Below are positions 63,610-64,000 of a stretch of 64,000 nt of DNA, piece after piece. The notes beneath the pieces are model-generated. The model was not told the origin of the DNA. It searched no databases and saw nothing but the letters and a program-made list of their open reading frames with translations. The DNA is from Acidobacteriota bacterium (GTDB taxonomy: Bacteria > Acidobacteriota > Polarisedimenticolia > Polarisedimenticolales > Polarisedimenticolaceae): contig JAOTYK010000017.1 in assembly GCA_029861955.1 (NCBI GenBank), forward strand, positions 1-64,000, given 5' to 3'. The number at the start of each line of letters is the position of its first letter. Position 1 is the first letter of the stretch. The position numbers and the translations under genes were made by a program.

Positions 63610-64000
63610 GTGAAGACATCGTTACGCTTGACGATCGCGCTGATCGTGATCTTCGGGCTGGCGGTCGCGGGAGTTGCTGTCGCTCGTCTCGCCTGGCCCT
63701 CCGTCGAGCAGCCCATCGCCTTCAGCCACCGCCTGCACGTGACCGATCTGGGCAGCGCGTGCACGGACTGCCACCTCTATGCCGAGAGCGGCGTGCGCGC
63801 GACGATCCCGAACCTGGAGACCTGCGGCTTCTGCCACGAGGAGGCGCAGACCGAATCTCCAGACGAGGCCCGGCTCGTGGAGCACATCGAGGCCGGCGAG
63901 CCGATCCCCTGGCGCAAGGTCTACCGCGTGCCGGACCACGTCTACTTCTCGCACCGCCGGCACACCGCGATCGCGGGAATCGACTGCACCGAGTGCCACG
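63610..64000 (+). CDS. Membrane-anchored multiheme cytochrome c (3' end outside window)
   Basis: About 130 residues visible from GTG 63610 (GAGGAGGGGAG just upstream). An N-terminal anchor (LTIALIVIFGLAVAGVAVAR) is followed by CTDCH, CGFCH and CTECH, with FSHRLH and FSHRRH supplying axial His, the c3/c7 pattern. Such genes often begin operons for quinol-oxidising or molybdopterin complexes (Qrc/alternative complex III-like); what follows is not visible. Confidence 0.85.
   Translation, partial: MKTSLRLTIALIVIFGLAVAGVAVARLAWPSVEQPIAFSHRLHVTDLGSACTDCHLYAESGVRATIPNLETCGFCHEEAQTESPDEARLVEHIEAGEPIPWRKVYRVPDHVYFSHRRHTAIAGIDCTECH

Overview
The window looks like chromosomal DNA of a high-GC, rod-shaped, diderm bacterium, most like an acidobacterium or a close relative. 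The grounds are: a complete MreBCD-PBP2-RodA shape operon, YajC-SecD-SecF, phosphoheptose isomerase for an outer-membrane polysaccharide core, a paired ECF sigma factor and TPR-type Ser/Thr kinase, several CxxCH cytochromes, and many Sec-exported beta-helix/PKD/thrombospondin-type proteins that share a C-terminal region. The lineage is inferred from gene content only; there is no rRNA here.

Layout. 1-30 kb is mostly housekeeping: rel, secF-secD-yajC and pgeF (minus); gmhA; a TPR lipid/secreted protein; a thioesterase; an RNase G-like gene and a radical SAM gene following the rodA-mrdA-mreDCB operon; a FecR protein; PpiD; dGTPase, ErpA and an unusual YggX-like protein; STAS and DUF3467 proteins; pepA-moaB behind a P-loop kinase that has no ordinary start codon; PilZ, diheme cytochrome, Nudix and DUF1579 genes.

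30.4-40 kb is an accessory segment hung on a tRNA-Thr(CGT) gene. The 3' half of that tRNA recurs twice downstream in the same orientation (35.4 and 39.9 kb), which divides the segment into two blocks. The first carries a MauG-type diheme peroxidase and an ECF sigma/STPK pair; the second carries a PxKF beta-helix protein, a broken IS, a 112-bp duplication and a VCBS fragment. No integrase is present. 40-47 kb is a run of exported proteins: a Kazal-like Cys-rich protein, thrombospondin-repeat and other secreted proteins (one with a +1 frameshift), a lipoprotein, a trypsin-like protease, a beta-helix protein and an AW-ENAGW repeat protein.

47-54 kb holds a catabolic set: a methionine gamma-lyase-like enzyme divergent from a 2-oxoacid:ferredoxin oxidoreductase whose alpha subunit lacks the usual ferredoxin tail and whose beta subunit is fused to a complete ADP-forming acyl-CoA synthetase. 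This could run 2-oxoacid to acyl-CoA to acid plus ATP from two polypeptides. 54-58.8 kb has a membrane spermidine-synthase-like protein, a barnase/barstar pair, a tetraheme protein and a decayed paralogue of the 40.7-kb gene. 59-64 kb is a redox module: a sensor kinase with two periplasmic CxxCH sites, its NtrC-type partner, a well-formed sigma-54 promoter with two upstream palindromes, and an operon entering a multiheme cytochrome gene that runs off the window.
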